Source: Euphorbia lathyris
Taxonomy: Eukaryota; Streptophyta; Magnoliopsida; Malpighiales; Euphorbiaceae
Assembly: GCF_963576675.1 (NCBI RefSeq)
Contig: NC_088917.1
Coordinates: 29,418,501 to 29,482,500, forward strand
Length of the DNA: 64,000 bases
Reading direction: 5' to 3'
The stretch's first letter is position 1. Every line of letters begins with the position of its first letter. The notes under the pieces are model-generated. The model searched no databases. It was given only the letters and a program-made list of their open reading frames with translations, and was not told where the DNA came from. Positions 10,958 to 21,379 of the stretch are shown in pieces. The translations under genes were made by a program, and so were the position numbers.

Positions 10958-11597
10958 TGTTGGTCTTTTTTCCTTTTCCGCTTGCTGTAAAAATCTCAAG
11001 AATGTGTCGTTGAAGCTCGCTTAGTAAATAAGCAGGCAGGCTATCAGAAGAAAGGGGTGGAATTAATAACACTGAAGGTCCTCAAACTTTAAAACATATA
11101 ACATAAAAGTCATAAATCTTTCATTTATAACAAAAATATAACTTTAATGTTTCCTAGTAGCCCATCAAGAACTTCAAACCACTGCAGATTAAGTATTAAT
11201 TAAAAATTCCCAATTAGTATATGAAATTAAATTTGAAATAATGATGTGATTAATATAATTAGCTCTCCTTTTTATTATTTTACTCTAACCATTATATATT
11301 TCGGTTAAGATTCACAAACAACTTCTTATAGCTATTCTTGAAGGTAAATCATCTAACATATACCAGGTACAAGACACACTAAATAGCAACAGCTGAACTG
11401 AGCAACCCTGTTGCTAGATGAATTGCCTGAATTACATGATTTCTGAAATCAACTTTTTCCCTTTCCTTTCTGGTCCTCTATTCAACGTACAGAACACTAA
11501 TAAGCTAAGCAGTCCAGCTTCCCAATAAACCATAAAGCAGGTGGAAAAGAATTCCAAACAACATTCCAAGTTGTGAGATTGGGTAGTGAGAGTTAAA
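10958..11597. other. AXR1 upstream region
   Basis: Contains the AXR1 5' leader and presumably its promoter. A pyrimidine-rich tract on the coding (minus) strand lies just upstream of and around the start; no clear TATA box can be singled out. From about 11060 there is AT-rich sequence resembling one arm of a foldback MITE (CTCAAACTTTAAAACATATAAC). No other gene is visible. Confidence 0.4.
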
Positions 11598-12459
11598 GGA
11601 GGTAATGGAAAGGGAAGGGAAGTGATGGAAAGGAAAGTTAAAAATTAACCTTTGTTTGGGAGTTTATAGGATATAAATAAGGTTAAATGTAAATACATAG
11701 GGGTGGCAACGGGGCGGGGAAAAACCGAAAACCGTGGGGATCCGAACCGATAGGGCTGGGGAAAAACCGAATTTTTGGGTGCGGGGTTGGGGGTGGGAAA
11801 AATTTTACCCCCGAACATTAAATTTTGGCGGGGGTGGGTGTTACTATCCCCGAACCGTGGGGATCCCCGCACCGCTCCCGAAAAACCGCCCGTAAAAATA
11901 ACCGAAAATTCCCCGAAAAATATTATATATATAAAGATAATACATATACTTTAATTGAAAATTATTTTAAATTAAAAATAAAAATTCTTAATAAAGTTTG
12001 TTTAAAAATTATTCTTGTTTAAGATAATGCATTTAGATTTGATTTAAAAAAATTATACAGACTATATTTACTTAAGATTACAGTTTAAAATAAATAAAAA
12101 CAAGAATAAAAAATAAACTACAACCTATTATAACGTTTTCTAGAAGAAACAAACTCTAGAAGTTCTATCGTCTTTCTTTCTCTCCTTCCTCAGACCCTTG
12201 GCTTTCTCCCACCAACGTTACTCTTTCTTTCTCTCCTTCTTCAGACCCTTCGCTTTCTCCCACCAACGCTACTCTTCTCAGACGGCAACACTCTTTGCTT
12301 CTGGTGCTCGACTTCTTCTCAATACAGTGACACCCAACTTTTCTCTTTTTGTGTGGTGCAGTCTTCAGGTATTATACATACTCAGATTTTCACTTTTTGG
12401 TTATAGATATTCGATTTTCATATTGAACTATTGGTATTATACATGCAAGGCTTTGAATG

Positions 12460-12775
12460 ATTAGTTTATAAATTATAAACCAAAGAAATGCAAGTTAATA
12501 GTGATATTATAAACCAGTATATATGATATTGATTTATAATACCAGTATTAACTTGTTTATAATACCCGTATGTCTGCAATCTGAGAAACTTCAATTTCGT
12601 TTTTTGATGCTTGGAGTCGGTTACTCGTCGGATATTACTTCAGACGACAATGGTGAATTAGAGCAGAGGGAAGAGAAGTGAATGAAGATTCAAAAACTGT
12701 TCTCAAAATGGTTTATAGTTTACCAAAATGAAATGGTTTATAGTTTACCAAAATGAAATGGTTTATGCTTCTCTG
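12460..12775. repeat. hAT left subterminal repeats
   Basis: ATAAACCAG and TTATAATACC motifs recur in both orientations, and a 25-base unit containing ATGGTTTATAGTTTACCAAA occurs twice in a row at about 12709-12758. The theme matches the right-hand block at 15500-15850, as expected for subterminal transposase-binding arrays. Confidence 0.5.
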
Positions 12776-13097
12776 CTGAATGCTCTATTGCATATATGGT
12801 GTTGTTATGCTCCAGGGAGCAGCAGTTCAGAAAAAAAAGCAACAGCAGCCGCCCAAGAAGAAGAGGAATAGAATAGATGAAATGAAATGAGGAAAGAATT
12901 TAAGCACATTAATGGAGGAAGAAATGAGAAATAATATTAAATCAAAATCTAACAAGGATTATGACGATGAACATGATACTGATTTTGATAAAAAAATTAT
13001 CAGATATAACAGCTGTATAGATCCGGGGATGAGAATGTAACAATGTTAGTAAATCTGTTATGAATGTCTAAAATTGGACCAAGTGACTAACCTTGGA

Positions 13098-13177
13098 CCC
13101 TTAATTGTACCATTTCTAACGTTAAAGGTAGTATTGCTCTTGATTGACAATGTTAGGAGTATTTTTGCACTTTATCC
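13098..13177. repeat. Arm of the F1/F3 foldback MITE family inside hAT
   Basis: Bases here (CTAACGTTAAAGGTAGTATTGCTC ... GGAGTATTTTTGCACTTTA) match the terminal arm of the MITEs at 17481-18064 and 19974-20559. Only one arm is recognisable, so it is a partial copy lying just upstream of the transposase start. Confidence 0.6.
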
Positions 13178-13290
13178 CTTATTAGTTTATAATACTAATA
13201 TATTTCTAATTACAATGTTGATTTTGTTTATTTTTTTTTATTTTTCATTACTAATTGTATGAATATTAATGTTGATTTTATAGGTGAATT

Positions 13291-15319
13291 ATGGATAAAT
13301 TTAGTCAGGTTGATTCACCTACTACTAAAGCATTAATAGAGTCAACACCAATTGGACAAGAATCAACACCAAAGGGTTGCAGCAAAAAAAAACACTTCAA
13401 ATGAAGAAGCAACCTTGTTAACCAAACGAGGTCGGTCTGATGTATGGAATCATTTTAAAAGACAAAAAATTGGTGACAAGTGGAAGGCAATATGCAATTA
13501 TTGCAATAAGAAACTTGGTGGAGAGTCAAGGGACGGAACTACACACTTACATGGTCACTTTAAAATATGTCCATTAAGAAAAACAAGAGATATAAAGCAA
13601 AGTCTGCTAGGAGCTAAGATTGATGATAATGGGAAATCACTTGCAACTTGGGAGTTTAATGAAGAACTTGTTAGGAAAGAGTTAGCATGTATGATTGTGT
13701 TTCATGAATACCCATTGACAATGGTGGAGCATTATTGATTTCGAAGATTTATGAATGTTGCTCAACCAAAGTTCAAGAGTGTTAGTCGGAACACTATTAA
13801 AAGTGATATCTTCAACATATATGAGGATGAGAAGTCGAAGTTGAAGCAATTGCTTCGAAAAAATGAGAGTAAAGTTGCTATTACAACTGACATGTGGACA
13901 TCAACACATCAAAAAAAGGGCTTTATGGCAATTACAGCACATTTTATTGATGAATCATGGATTTTGAGAAGTCAAATCATCGGGTAATATTTTAGTACTT
14001 AACTTTTATAATTTCTTGAAATGTATAATTATGTTATGAATTTGATTGTATTTTTCATTTTGTTTGATTAGGTTCTTACATGTGCCTTGTCCGCATACTG
14101 CTGAGGTGCTTTCTAATGTGCTTTCTTATAGCTTATTGCATTGGCATATTGATAATAAGGTGTCTGCTTTGGCTTTAGACAATTGCTCAACAAATGATGC
14201 AATGGTGAACTTGATGGGTAGTAAGTTAAGTTCTAATTGTCTTTGGTTGGATAGAAAATTGTTGCATGTACGTTGTTCTGCACATATTCTGAATTTGATA
14301 GTAAAGGATGGATTGGAAATTATTGATCAATTCATAGAGAATGTTCGGGATTGTATATCTTTTTGGACTACCACCCCTAAGAGGTATGAAAAATTTGAAG
14401 AAACTGCCCGCCTAATGAGGATTAGTTTGACCAAAAAGATAACTTTGGACTGTAGGACTAGGTGGAAGTCGACATATCATATGCTTAATGTTGCTATTCC
14501 ATATAAAGATGTTTTTAAGCGTTTGAGAAGAGAATCTAATTTTCAATGTTGTCCATCAGATGAAGATTGAGAAATTGCTCAAAATATCTGTGATAAGTTG
14601 AAAATCTTTTATGTTGCAACTGAATTCTTCTCTGGTACTATTCAAAGTTTAATGCTGGTGGAAATGAAACAAATTTTGAATCATCAATGAATGGAGATGC
14701 TTCTTATATGGGAGATGGTGGTGGCTTTGAGCAATTTGTCGCTTCTTCTGAGATCTCTAGTAATAATGTTGGGATTGAATTTGATCATTACTTAGAGGAA
14801 CGTTTGATGCCAAGAAAATGTGAGTTTGATTTATTGGCTTGGTGGAAAAATTGCCCTAAATACCCAATACTACAATTGATAGCTAGGGATATACTGGCGA
14901 TTCCTATGTCAACTGTGGCTTCAGAATCAGCTTTTAGTACTGGTGGGCGAGTTATAAGTGATTCTCGTAGCAGTCTTCATTCTGATACAATAGAAGCATT
15001 AATGTGCACCCAAAGTTGGTTAGCAGCTCAAATGAAAGGTATTAAATATAAATACTTTTGTTTGTTAATTTATTTAGATTTTATTTAGATATTGAATGAT
15101 TTAACTCAATAAAAAAAATTGTGTTTTTTAGATTCTGAATCAGTTCAAGATTCATTGCTGTGGACAATCACCAGAGATATGGACACTCTTCAAGTAATAT
15201 AAGCACACAAAATTATGTTTTATTTTATTTTATGTATCTAAATTTTATTTTTTCCGTTTTGTATCTAGATTGATGAAAATGTGAATCAAGCCAAGACCGC
15301 AACAATTGTCAACTTGTAG
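13291..15319 (+). pseudogene. hAT transposase (zf-BED, RNase H-like core, dimerisation domain), broken
   Basis: Reading starts at ATG 13291, after an AG acceptor. A nine-A run near 13385 shifts the frame. A BED zinc finger follows (CNYCNKKLGG with HLHGHFKIC), then the first catalytic region (TTDMWTS). An intron at 13984-14071 joins to ALALDNCSTND (second catalytic region) and RWKSTYHML. The C-terminal hAT dimerisation domain is clear at about 14860-15030 (MSTVASESAFSTGGR). Defects: the A-run shift, in-frame TGA at 13736-13738 and 14568-14570, and loss of the segment that should join FFSGT (near 14635) to the C-terminal part, which removes the third acidic catalytic region. Short terminal exons end in TAG at about 15317. 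It cannot make active transposase. Confidence 0.93.
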
Positions 15320-15499
15320 ATGCTTGAAATGAGACAATGAAGAAGACTACAAAATTAACTTTTGCTTGTCATTTTAATTTGTGTTAATTTGAAAATTACA
15401 TTTATGTTTTAGAATTTTTTGCATGTTTACATTGGTTTTTGTATTTAAATTTTAGATATTACATTTGGAATGTCCTATATTTTTCGCTGTATTAGAAGT

Positions 15500-15850
15500 A
15501 TAAACCAGCCAGCCACTCATTTATATCAGTTCTGGTATAAACCAATAGTTGGTTTATAGCAGAACTGGTATAAACCAGTAGCAACTGGTAAAAACTAGTT
15601 GCTGCTGCTCATTTTAAACCACCAGCAGCAACTGGTTTATACCAGTTGCCTTGCTGCTAGTTTAAACCAGCAGCAGCAGCCGCCTTGTTGCTGGTTTAAA
15701 CCAGCAGCAATAGCAACTGGTTTATTATAAACCAGCAGCAAATAAACCAGTTGCTATTGCTGTTGGTTTAAACCAGCAGCAAGGCTGCTGCTGCTGGTTT
15801 AAAGCAGCAGCAATGCTGCTGGTTCATAAACCAGCAACCTTGTTGCTATT
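15500..15850. repeat. Array of GCTGGTTTAAACCAGC palindromes in hAT
   Basis: A dense run of AACCAGCAGC / GCTGCTGGTT words in both orientations, many forming self-complementary units centred on TTTAAA. It sits between the transposase stop and the right terminal repeat, where hAT elements carry subterminal binding sites for the transposase. Confidence 0.8.
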
Positions 15851-16772
15851 ATAATGGTTTTTTTTTATTATTTACTAATCTCAAATTCATCCAAATTTAT
15901 GAGTAAAATTTTAATATATTTTCAGAATATTTTAATATAACATAAATAGGAATTTTACCGTGTATTTGACATAAATAAAACAAGTTTTCTGTGAGTTTGG
16001 TAGTATTATAAAATGATTTTATTTTAATGATAAAATATAAAAAGATCATAAGCATTAACTGTAAAATTTAAGTGAAAGATGACGTTGGACTTAATTTCCT
16101 CTATTATACACCAGCAGCAAAGATATCTATATAAACTTTATAAATTTTAAAATTTTATTTGGGGTTTGGGGATTCCCCGTCACCCGTAGGCACCCGTACA
16201 GGTGATTGTGGGTGCTAAAAAATCCCCGAACGTATTTTTGGCATTCCCCGAAACCGCCCCCGAAATTATTGGGGGCGGAATGGGGGATGTGCCCCCGTCC
16301 CCGCCCCGTTTCCACCCCTATAAATACAATAAATTTTAAAAATTTGTAGGTTACTCCTATTAACCGCCAATTTGGAAGTTAGAGTTTGGAACTTAAAGAA
16401 AGTAAACATTTAACCCATTAACGTCCATTTACTCTAAAAAAAAAAATAACTCCCAAACAAAGTTAATTTAATTAAAATTTCATTTCTTCCATTACTTCCA
16501 TTTACTCCCATTTACTCCCATTAAGGGCTAAAGCAAACTTAGTTTCTGTTCCTAAAATTTAACAATTGAATTCAAATGGGTTTTCGATATTAAGTAAAAA
16601 TCATGAACAATTAAAAGCATTAACAAAAAAGAGTCTTTTTTACTGGTTCAACTAGAACCGGGAATGAAAATGAAAATTAAAATCTTAAAATAACTGATAA
16701 TATATTGGGTTTAGATATTCAAATGTAAATCGAGAAAAATCAATTAAACCAATTTTTTCGGAAAATAAAAAT

Positions 16773-16975
16773 TGGGGAAAGGTCGAGAATTTACATACCT
16801 CCTGAAACAGGATTTGGGACAATAGAGCAAGAAATCGTTGAGAGCAGAGCCAAGAACAGGAAGGCGACCTTCACGAGCATATGATTTCAAGGCAGTTGAA
16901 ATCTCAACCTTTCCCCAATTCTTATTTTTCTAAAAATTCAAGCAAAACCACTATTGAAATCTCGACCTTTCCCCA
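16773..16975 (-). other. Exon-like fragment flanked by a short inverted repeat
   Basis: On the minus strand about 37 codons are open from near 16910 to 16802, giving a protein-like stretch (SYAREGRLPVLGSALNDFLL) that ends next to a GTATGT splice-donor-like site. I do not recognise the family. The words ATTGGGGAAAGGTCGAG at 16773-16790 and their inverse at 16955-16975, with a third inverse copy near 16897-16920, frame it. It could be a captured exon or the first exon of a gene broken by the neighbouring transposons. Confidence 0.3.
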
Positions 16976-17480
16976 ATGCTCCTTAATTCAGCAGCTGTGC
17001 ATCTATCAAGTTGGAGAGCAGCACAGGTGGTTACTGGTATGGTAAGCAGGTCTACCCGGTATCCTTCCACCAGCGGGCTGTTTAAAAATCAATGTAGACG
17101 GAGCGTGTTTCCAGCTTTGGGCGTTGCAGGGTTTGCATTAGTGGCTAGGGACTCGTCTAGTTCATTTGTGGCGGCAGGGAACGGGACTATGCAAACAGTG
17201 CTCGATCCACTGGTTGTAGAGGCCCTATCGTGTCGTGCAGCGCTACTGTGGATCTCCCGTAATAAAGGTTGGCAGTAGACCTGGGCATGGGTATCAGCTT
17301 TTAATAAAGCCCAATTTCAACCCAGCCTGCAATAAATTGAGTCCGGTCGGGTCTAAAAATATGAATCACATGCCCGCCCGTCCAAATCCATCTGTATATA
17401 AAAAAAATACAATTAAAATATCATACCAACTTTTTTAATAAAAAAAAATAAGGTAAGTATATATATCATCTCATAAAAAA

Positions 17481-18064
17481 AGGGTTAAGGTGCAAAAATA
17501 CCCCTAACGTTTTGGGGTAGGAGCAATTTTACCCCTAACGTCTAAAATGGTACAATTTTACCCCTAACGTTGGAAGCCAAGAGCAATTTTACCCCTAACC
17601 TTAATAAATTGGGTCAATTTGAGAAATAATTCATCAAACTATCTTCTCGGTCATGAATCTTGTTATCTACACTTCATACGTGTGTCATTTTATCAGTAAC
17701 AAAATCACAAACATTCGTTGGGATTTGAAAAAAAAAATAAAAAATATACTGTCTTTTTGTATGGATTAGACAAAAAAAAATTAAAAAATCCACCGAATTT
17801 ATAAATATTAATCTCAAATTCTATTATTAAATTATAAAAAACATGAAACCTTTTTTTAGAACGAATTATTATGCAATTGGTGTAAAATAATGAACAAAAA
17901 TATATGTGTTTTATAATAGTGTCTAAAATTGATCCAATTTATCAACATTAGGGGTAAAATTGCTCTTGGCTTCCAACGTTAGGGGTAAAATTGAACCATT
18001 TTAGACGTTAAGGGTAAAATTGCTCCTGGCCCATAACGTTAGGGGTATTTTTGTACCTTAACCC
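17481..18064. mobile_element. Foldback MITE F1, Mutator-type 9-bp target duplication
   Basis: Ends AGGGTTAAGGTGCAAAAATA and, inverted, TATTTTTGTACCTTAACCC; the arms extend about 150 bases and repeat the phrase AATTTTACCCCTAACGT several times. It is flanked by CATAAAAAA at 17472-17480 and 18065-18073, a perfect 9-bp duplication typical of Mutator-like elements. It is non-coding, 584 bases. Confidence 0.9.
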
Positions 18065-18074
18065 CATAAAAAAT

Positions 18075-18555
18075 AGGCTTAAAACACTTTTTGACCCATG
18101 ACCTATCCAAAATTTGTGTATTTGGCCTCTGACCTATTATTTGGTCATATTTGGCCCCTAACCTATCAAATTAGATAAAATTTAACTCATATTAAATGGA
18201 AAATTAACTTTGTTGGAAAATTGATAGCAGTCACCGATACAAAAACGACACATGACACATAAATAAAATTAATTTTCAACTGGAGATGGCAACAGTAACT
18301 ATTTTACACAGTAAAAAAATCCTAAAAACTTTTTCTAGTGTTCCGATAGAGTGAAAATTAATTTTATTTATGTGTCATGTGTCATTTTTGTATTGGTTAC
18401 TATCGTTAATTTTCCAACAGTGTTAATTTTTCATTTAATATGGGTTGAATTTTATCTAATTTGATAGGTTAGGGGCCAAATATGACCAAATAATAAGTCA
18501 GGGGCCAAATATACAAATTTTGGATAGGTCAGGGGCCAAAAAGTGCTTTAAACCT
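18075..18555. mobile_element. Foldback MITE F2
   Basis: Ends AGGCTTAAAACACTTTTTG and, inverted, AAAAGTGCTTTAAACCT. Arms of over 120 bases carry GACCTATCMAAATTTG and TTTGGCCCCTGACC phrases. Flanks ATAAAAAAT and TAAAAAAAT are nearly identical 9-mers but low in complexity. It is non-coding and lies immediately after F1. Confidence 0.8.
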
Positions 18556-18838
18556 TAAAAAAATAGTAACGTAAGTATATATATCATCTCATAAAAAAAT
18601 ATAATTGGTGGTAAGATAAGTATATACCATCTCATAGAAAATATAATTAATTTATATTTATAATATATATAGTATATCCGGCAGGGCCGGCCCGATGGGG
18701 AATTCATATAGTCCAAATCCGTCCAGTTTCTGGCGGGCTAAGACCGAGCCTGACACGAATTTCATGTATCCAAGCCCGACTAAATGGGCCTACACCTGAT
18801 CGGGTCGGGCGGGCTCGCCGATCCATACCCAGGTCTAG

Positions 18839-19558
18839 TGGGTGTTCATCGGTCGGTTCGGTCTAAACCAAAAACCGAATAGCCTCAAAAATAAAAACCG
18901 AACCTAACCAAATAATAATAAATAACCGAACCGACCGAATTATTTCGATTGGTTCGGTTCGGTTATTCGGTTTCCTTATATTAAAAAATTTCATTAACAA
19001 TTATTTTTATGTAAGGTTAATATTACACCGTTAATGATGTTGTTGAATATTTACTTACATATACAGTAATTTTTATTTTTATTTTTATTTTTGGATTGAA
19101 AGAAAAAAAGAATAGAAAGAAAAAAAGAATAGAAAGAAAAAAACATAGAAATTTTATATAAAAATGAAATCAATCTTAATTCCGAATATGAATTAGTGTA
19201 TAGTTGTACTAAATTGGTAGATAAACATTAAATAGACCAATAATATAATCAGTTACGGACAATCCAAAAACTATCATGCTCAACAAAGATTCTAATAATA
19301 TAATTCTAAATCAAATATAACTGAGAACAATAAATGACATACACTAATTATATAATAAATCTAATTTCTAATTATATTTAATTTAGTTCGGTCTGTTCGG
19401 TTAATTCGGTAGTTTTGATTTAAAAACCGAACCGACCGAAATTATCGAAATTACCGAAATATTATAAAATTAAAACCGAAACCGAACCTAATAAACCGAA
19501 AAAACCGAAATTCATCGGTTCGGTCGGTTATTTCAGTCCGATTCGGTTTTTGAACACC
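18839..19558. mobile_element. TIR element E2 (GGTGTTCA ... TGAACACC) nested in E1
   Basis: The left end TGGGTGTTCATCGGTCGGTT and right end ...TTTTTGAACACC are inverted copies and are followed inward by GGTTCGGT / ACCGAACC runs. It is flanked by TCTAG on both sides (18834-18838 and 19559-19563), the end of E1 plus one base, so it inserted into E1's right terminus. The middle is AT-rich and non-coding. A diverged partial relative lies at 33430-33612. Confidence 0.8.
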
Positions 19559-19973
19559 TCTAGGCAGAAGGTTCAACTGGAGTCCAATTCACAAGTCTTA
19601 ATTTATGCATTATTACGGGAGTCTAATTGCGAATCGTCTCTATACTTATTATTGGCGACTCTAAATCTATAATGTATAATTTAGGAAATTGCCAGGTCAA
19701 TTTTGTCCGTCGATCAATGAACCGTCTTGCCCATTTGTTTGCTCAGGTAGCGGCTCCGGGGTCTGAGTGCGGCGAGTGGAGTAGTACTCTGCCTGCCTTT
19801 CCTTGTACTGTGTTGGCTTCTGAACATTAATCTACATCATTTCTTCTTTCAAAAAAAATTATATATAGACTGATTTTAAGAGAAAAAGGGTCTGCAGAAC
19901 CATCTGAGATTCAAGTATCTTTTAGGTATTTTAAATATATCAATGGTTTGATATATAATTATAAAACTATAAA

Positions 19974-20559
19974 GGACTAAGGTACAAAAATACCCCTACC
20001 GTTTTAGGTCCGCAGCAATTTTACCCTTAACATCTAAAATTGTGTAATTTTATTCCTAATGTTGGAAGCCAAGAGCAATTTTACTCATAACATTGATAAA
20101 TTTGGTCAATTGAGAAATAATTCATCAAACTATCTTTTCGATCATGAATTTTGTCATCTACACTTCACACGTGCGTCATTTTATAGTAACAAATCACAAA
20201 CATATGCCGGGATGTGAAAAAAATAAATAAAAAACAAAAATATATTGTCTTTTGAACAAATTGGACAAAAAAATTCAAAAAATTCTCCGAATTTATAAAT
20301 ATTAATCTCTAATTCTATTATTAAATTATAAAAAACATGAAATCCTTTTTTTAGAACGAATTGATATGCAATTGGTGCATAATAAGGAACAAAAACATTT
20401 GTGTTCTATAATAGTGGTAAAATTGACCAAAATTATCAATGTTAGAGGTAAAATTGCTCTTGACTACCAAGATTACGGATATAATTGTATCATTTTAGAC
20501 GTTAGAGGTAAAATTGCTCCTGATCTAAAATGTTAAGATGTATTTTTACACTTTAACCC
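19974..20559. mobile_element. Foldback MITE F3, same family as F1
   Basis: Structure and sequence follow F1 throughout (GGACTAAGGTACAAAAATACCCC at the left, inverted ACACTTTAACCC at the right; shared interior CATCAAACTATCTT). It is flanked by AACTATAAA at 19965-19973 and 20560-20568, a perfect 9-bp duplication. It is more diverged from the shared pattern than F1, so probably older. Confidence 0.9.
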
Positions 20560-20797
20560 AACTATAAATAAAAATTTAAAATAGAAATTATAGAAGGCAG
20601 GTTGAGTTGGGCTAAGTATGGGTTTTGAAATAAATCCAAAGCCCATCCCATCTTGTATTCAGGCCAAGAATTAATTATGAAACATTGGTTGGTGAAATTT
20701 ATGTAACATTGGTTGGTCATATTTCTTAATTTTAGCCCTAACATTGGTTGCTATTGACCCAAAATGTTAGGTCATATTTATGAACTGATAACTATTC

Positions 20798-21290
20798 GGT
20801 CTAAACCAAACGCAGCCCTCTAAATTTGTTAATTGTAGTCATTTTGCTCTCTGAACTTACAGAACGACCTATTTACCCCATCAACTATTTAAAAGTAGTA
20901 TTAGCAACCCCCTATTTTCATTATAACGGAAACAAATCGAAGTTTCAATATTAGTACATGTGTTCATGGAAGTATTGGAACCAGTCTGCATATAACTTTA
21001 TTTGCAGCTTGTTTTAATAATGCACAATCCTATATGCAATTTTTACAAGAAAACTTGTGTACGGTCTATACTAATCTCATGTGCAGCTTGTTTTAGTAGT
21101 GTACAACCCTTTTTATTATGACCTTGGTTCTTGCAATGAGAACAAGTCATAATTATTTCCGTTATAATGAAAATAAGGGGTTGCTAATACCACTTTTAAA
21201 TAGTTGAAGGGGCAAATGGGTCATCCCGTTAGTTCAGGGGGCAAAATGACTATAAGTGACAAGTTCAGGGGGTTGCATATGGTTTAGGCC
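20798..21290. mobile_element. Foldback MITE F4 with perfect 9-bp target duplication
   Basis: Ends GGTCTAAACC and GGTTTAGGCC with arms of about 140 bases containing CCCTCTGAACTTAC-type phrases. It is flanked by TAACTATTC at 20789-20797 and 21291-21299. It is a separate sequence family from F1/F3 but the same structural class (Mutator-type foldback). Non-coding. Confidence 0.9.
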
Positions 21291-21379
21291 TAACTATTCC
21301 TATGTTTTGTTTGTATGAATTTCCCTTGAATAAACATAAAGTAATAAAGAATAAAACATCGAACATAGAATAATTTGCA

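Larger units (their letters stand above)
11698..16320 (+). mobile_element. hAT-superfamily DNA transposon, complete ends, disabled
   Basis: Ends are TAGGGGTGGCAACGGGGCGG at the left and the inverted match CCCCGCCCCGTTTCCACCCC(TA) at the right. Both sides carry the identical 8-bp duplication TAAATACA (11690-11697 and 16321-16328), the hallmark of hAT. Length is 4623 bases. GC-rich subterminal zones (11700-11900 and 16140-16320) frame a transposase relic at 13291-15319 and a block of CTGGTTTAAACCAG-like palindromes at 15500-15850. The perfect duplication means the insertion is not very old, but the transposase is already broken. Confidence 0.95.
11598..16530. mobile_element. Possible older TIR element that received the hAT insertion
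   Basis: Outside the hAT element, the left flank (about 11598-11665: GGAGGTAATGG and AACCTTTGTTTGGGAGTTTA) and the right flank (about 16448-16530: ACTCCCAAACAAAGTTAA and CCATTACTTCC) are inverted copies of each other. The parts between hAT and these arms total only a few hundred bases, so the older element would have been a short MITE. Its outer ends and target duplication were not determined. Confidence 0.45.
17276..19562. mobile_element. TIR element E1 (TAGACCTGGGCATGG ends), carrying nested elements
   Basis: The left end TAGACCTGGGCATGG and right end CCATACCCAGGTCTA (18823-18837) are inverted copies. The last four bases TCTA are repeated at 19559-19562 because element E2 landed in them. 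Removing E2 leaves E1 flanked by GGCAG on both sides, a 5-bp target duplication. E1's own sequence is CCGGCCCG/CGGGTCGGGC-rich near its ends. The MITEs F1 and F2 sit inside it. No coding capacity is visible. Confidence 0.75.
16990..19830 (+). pseudogene. LINE-type RNase H domain split by nested transposons
   Basis: The 5' part (to 17275) shows a plant RNase H-like domain of LINE type (FALVARDSSSSF, VVEALSCRAALLW). The 3' part resumes at 19568 (QLESNSQVL, then SMNRLAHLFAQVA) and ends at a TAA at 19828. The two halves are in register across a 5-bp duplication GGCAG (17271-17275 and 19563-19567), so the inserted block accounts for the split. Small frame breaks also exist in each half, so the domain was already decaying. 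No reverse transcriptase part is preserved upstream. Confidence 0.75.

Noticed and set aside
15500..15850. A CRISPR-like repeat array
   Set aside because: The repeats are palindromic, irregular in spacing and part of a hAT subterminal region in a plant genome.
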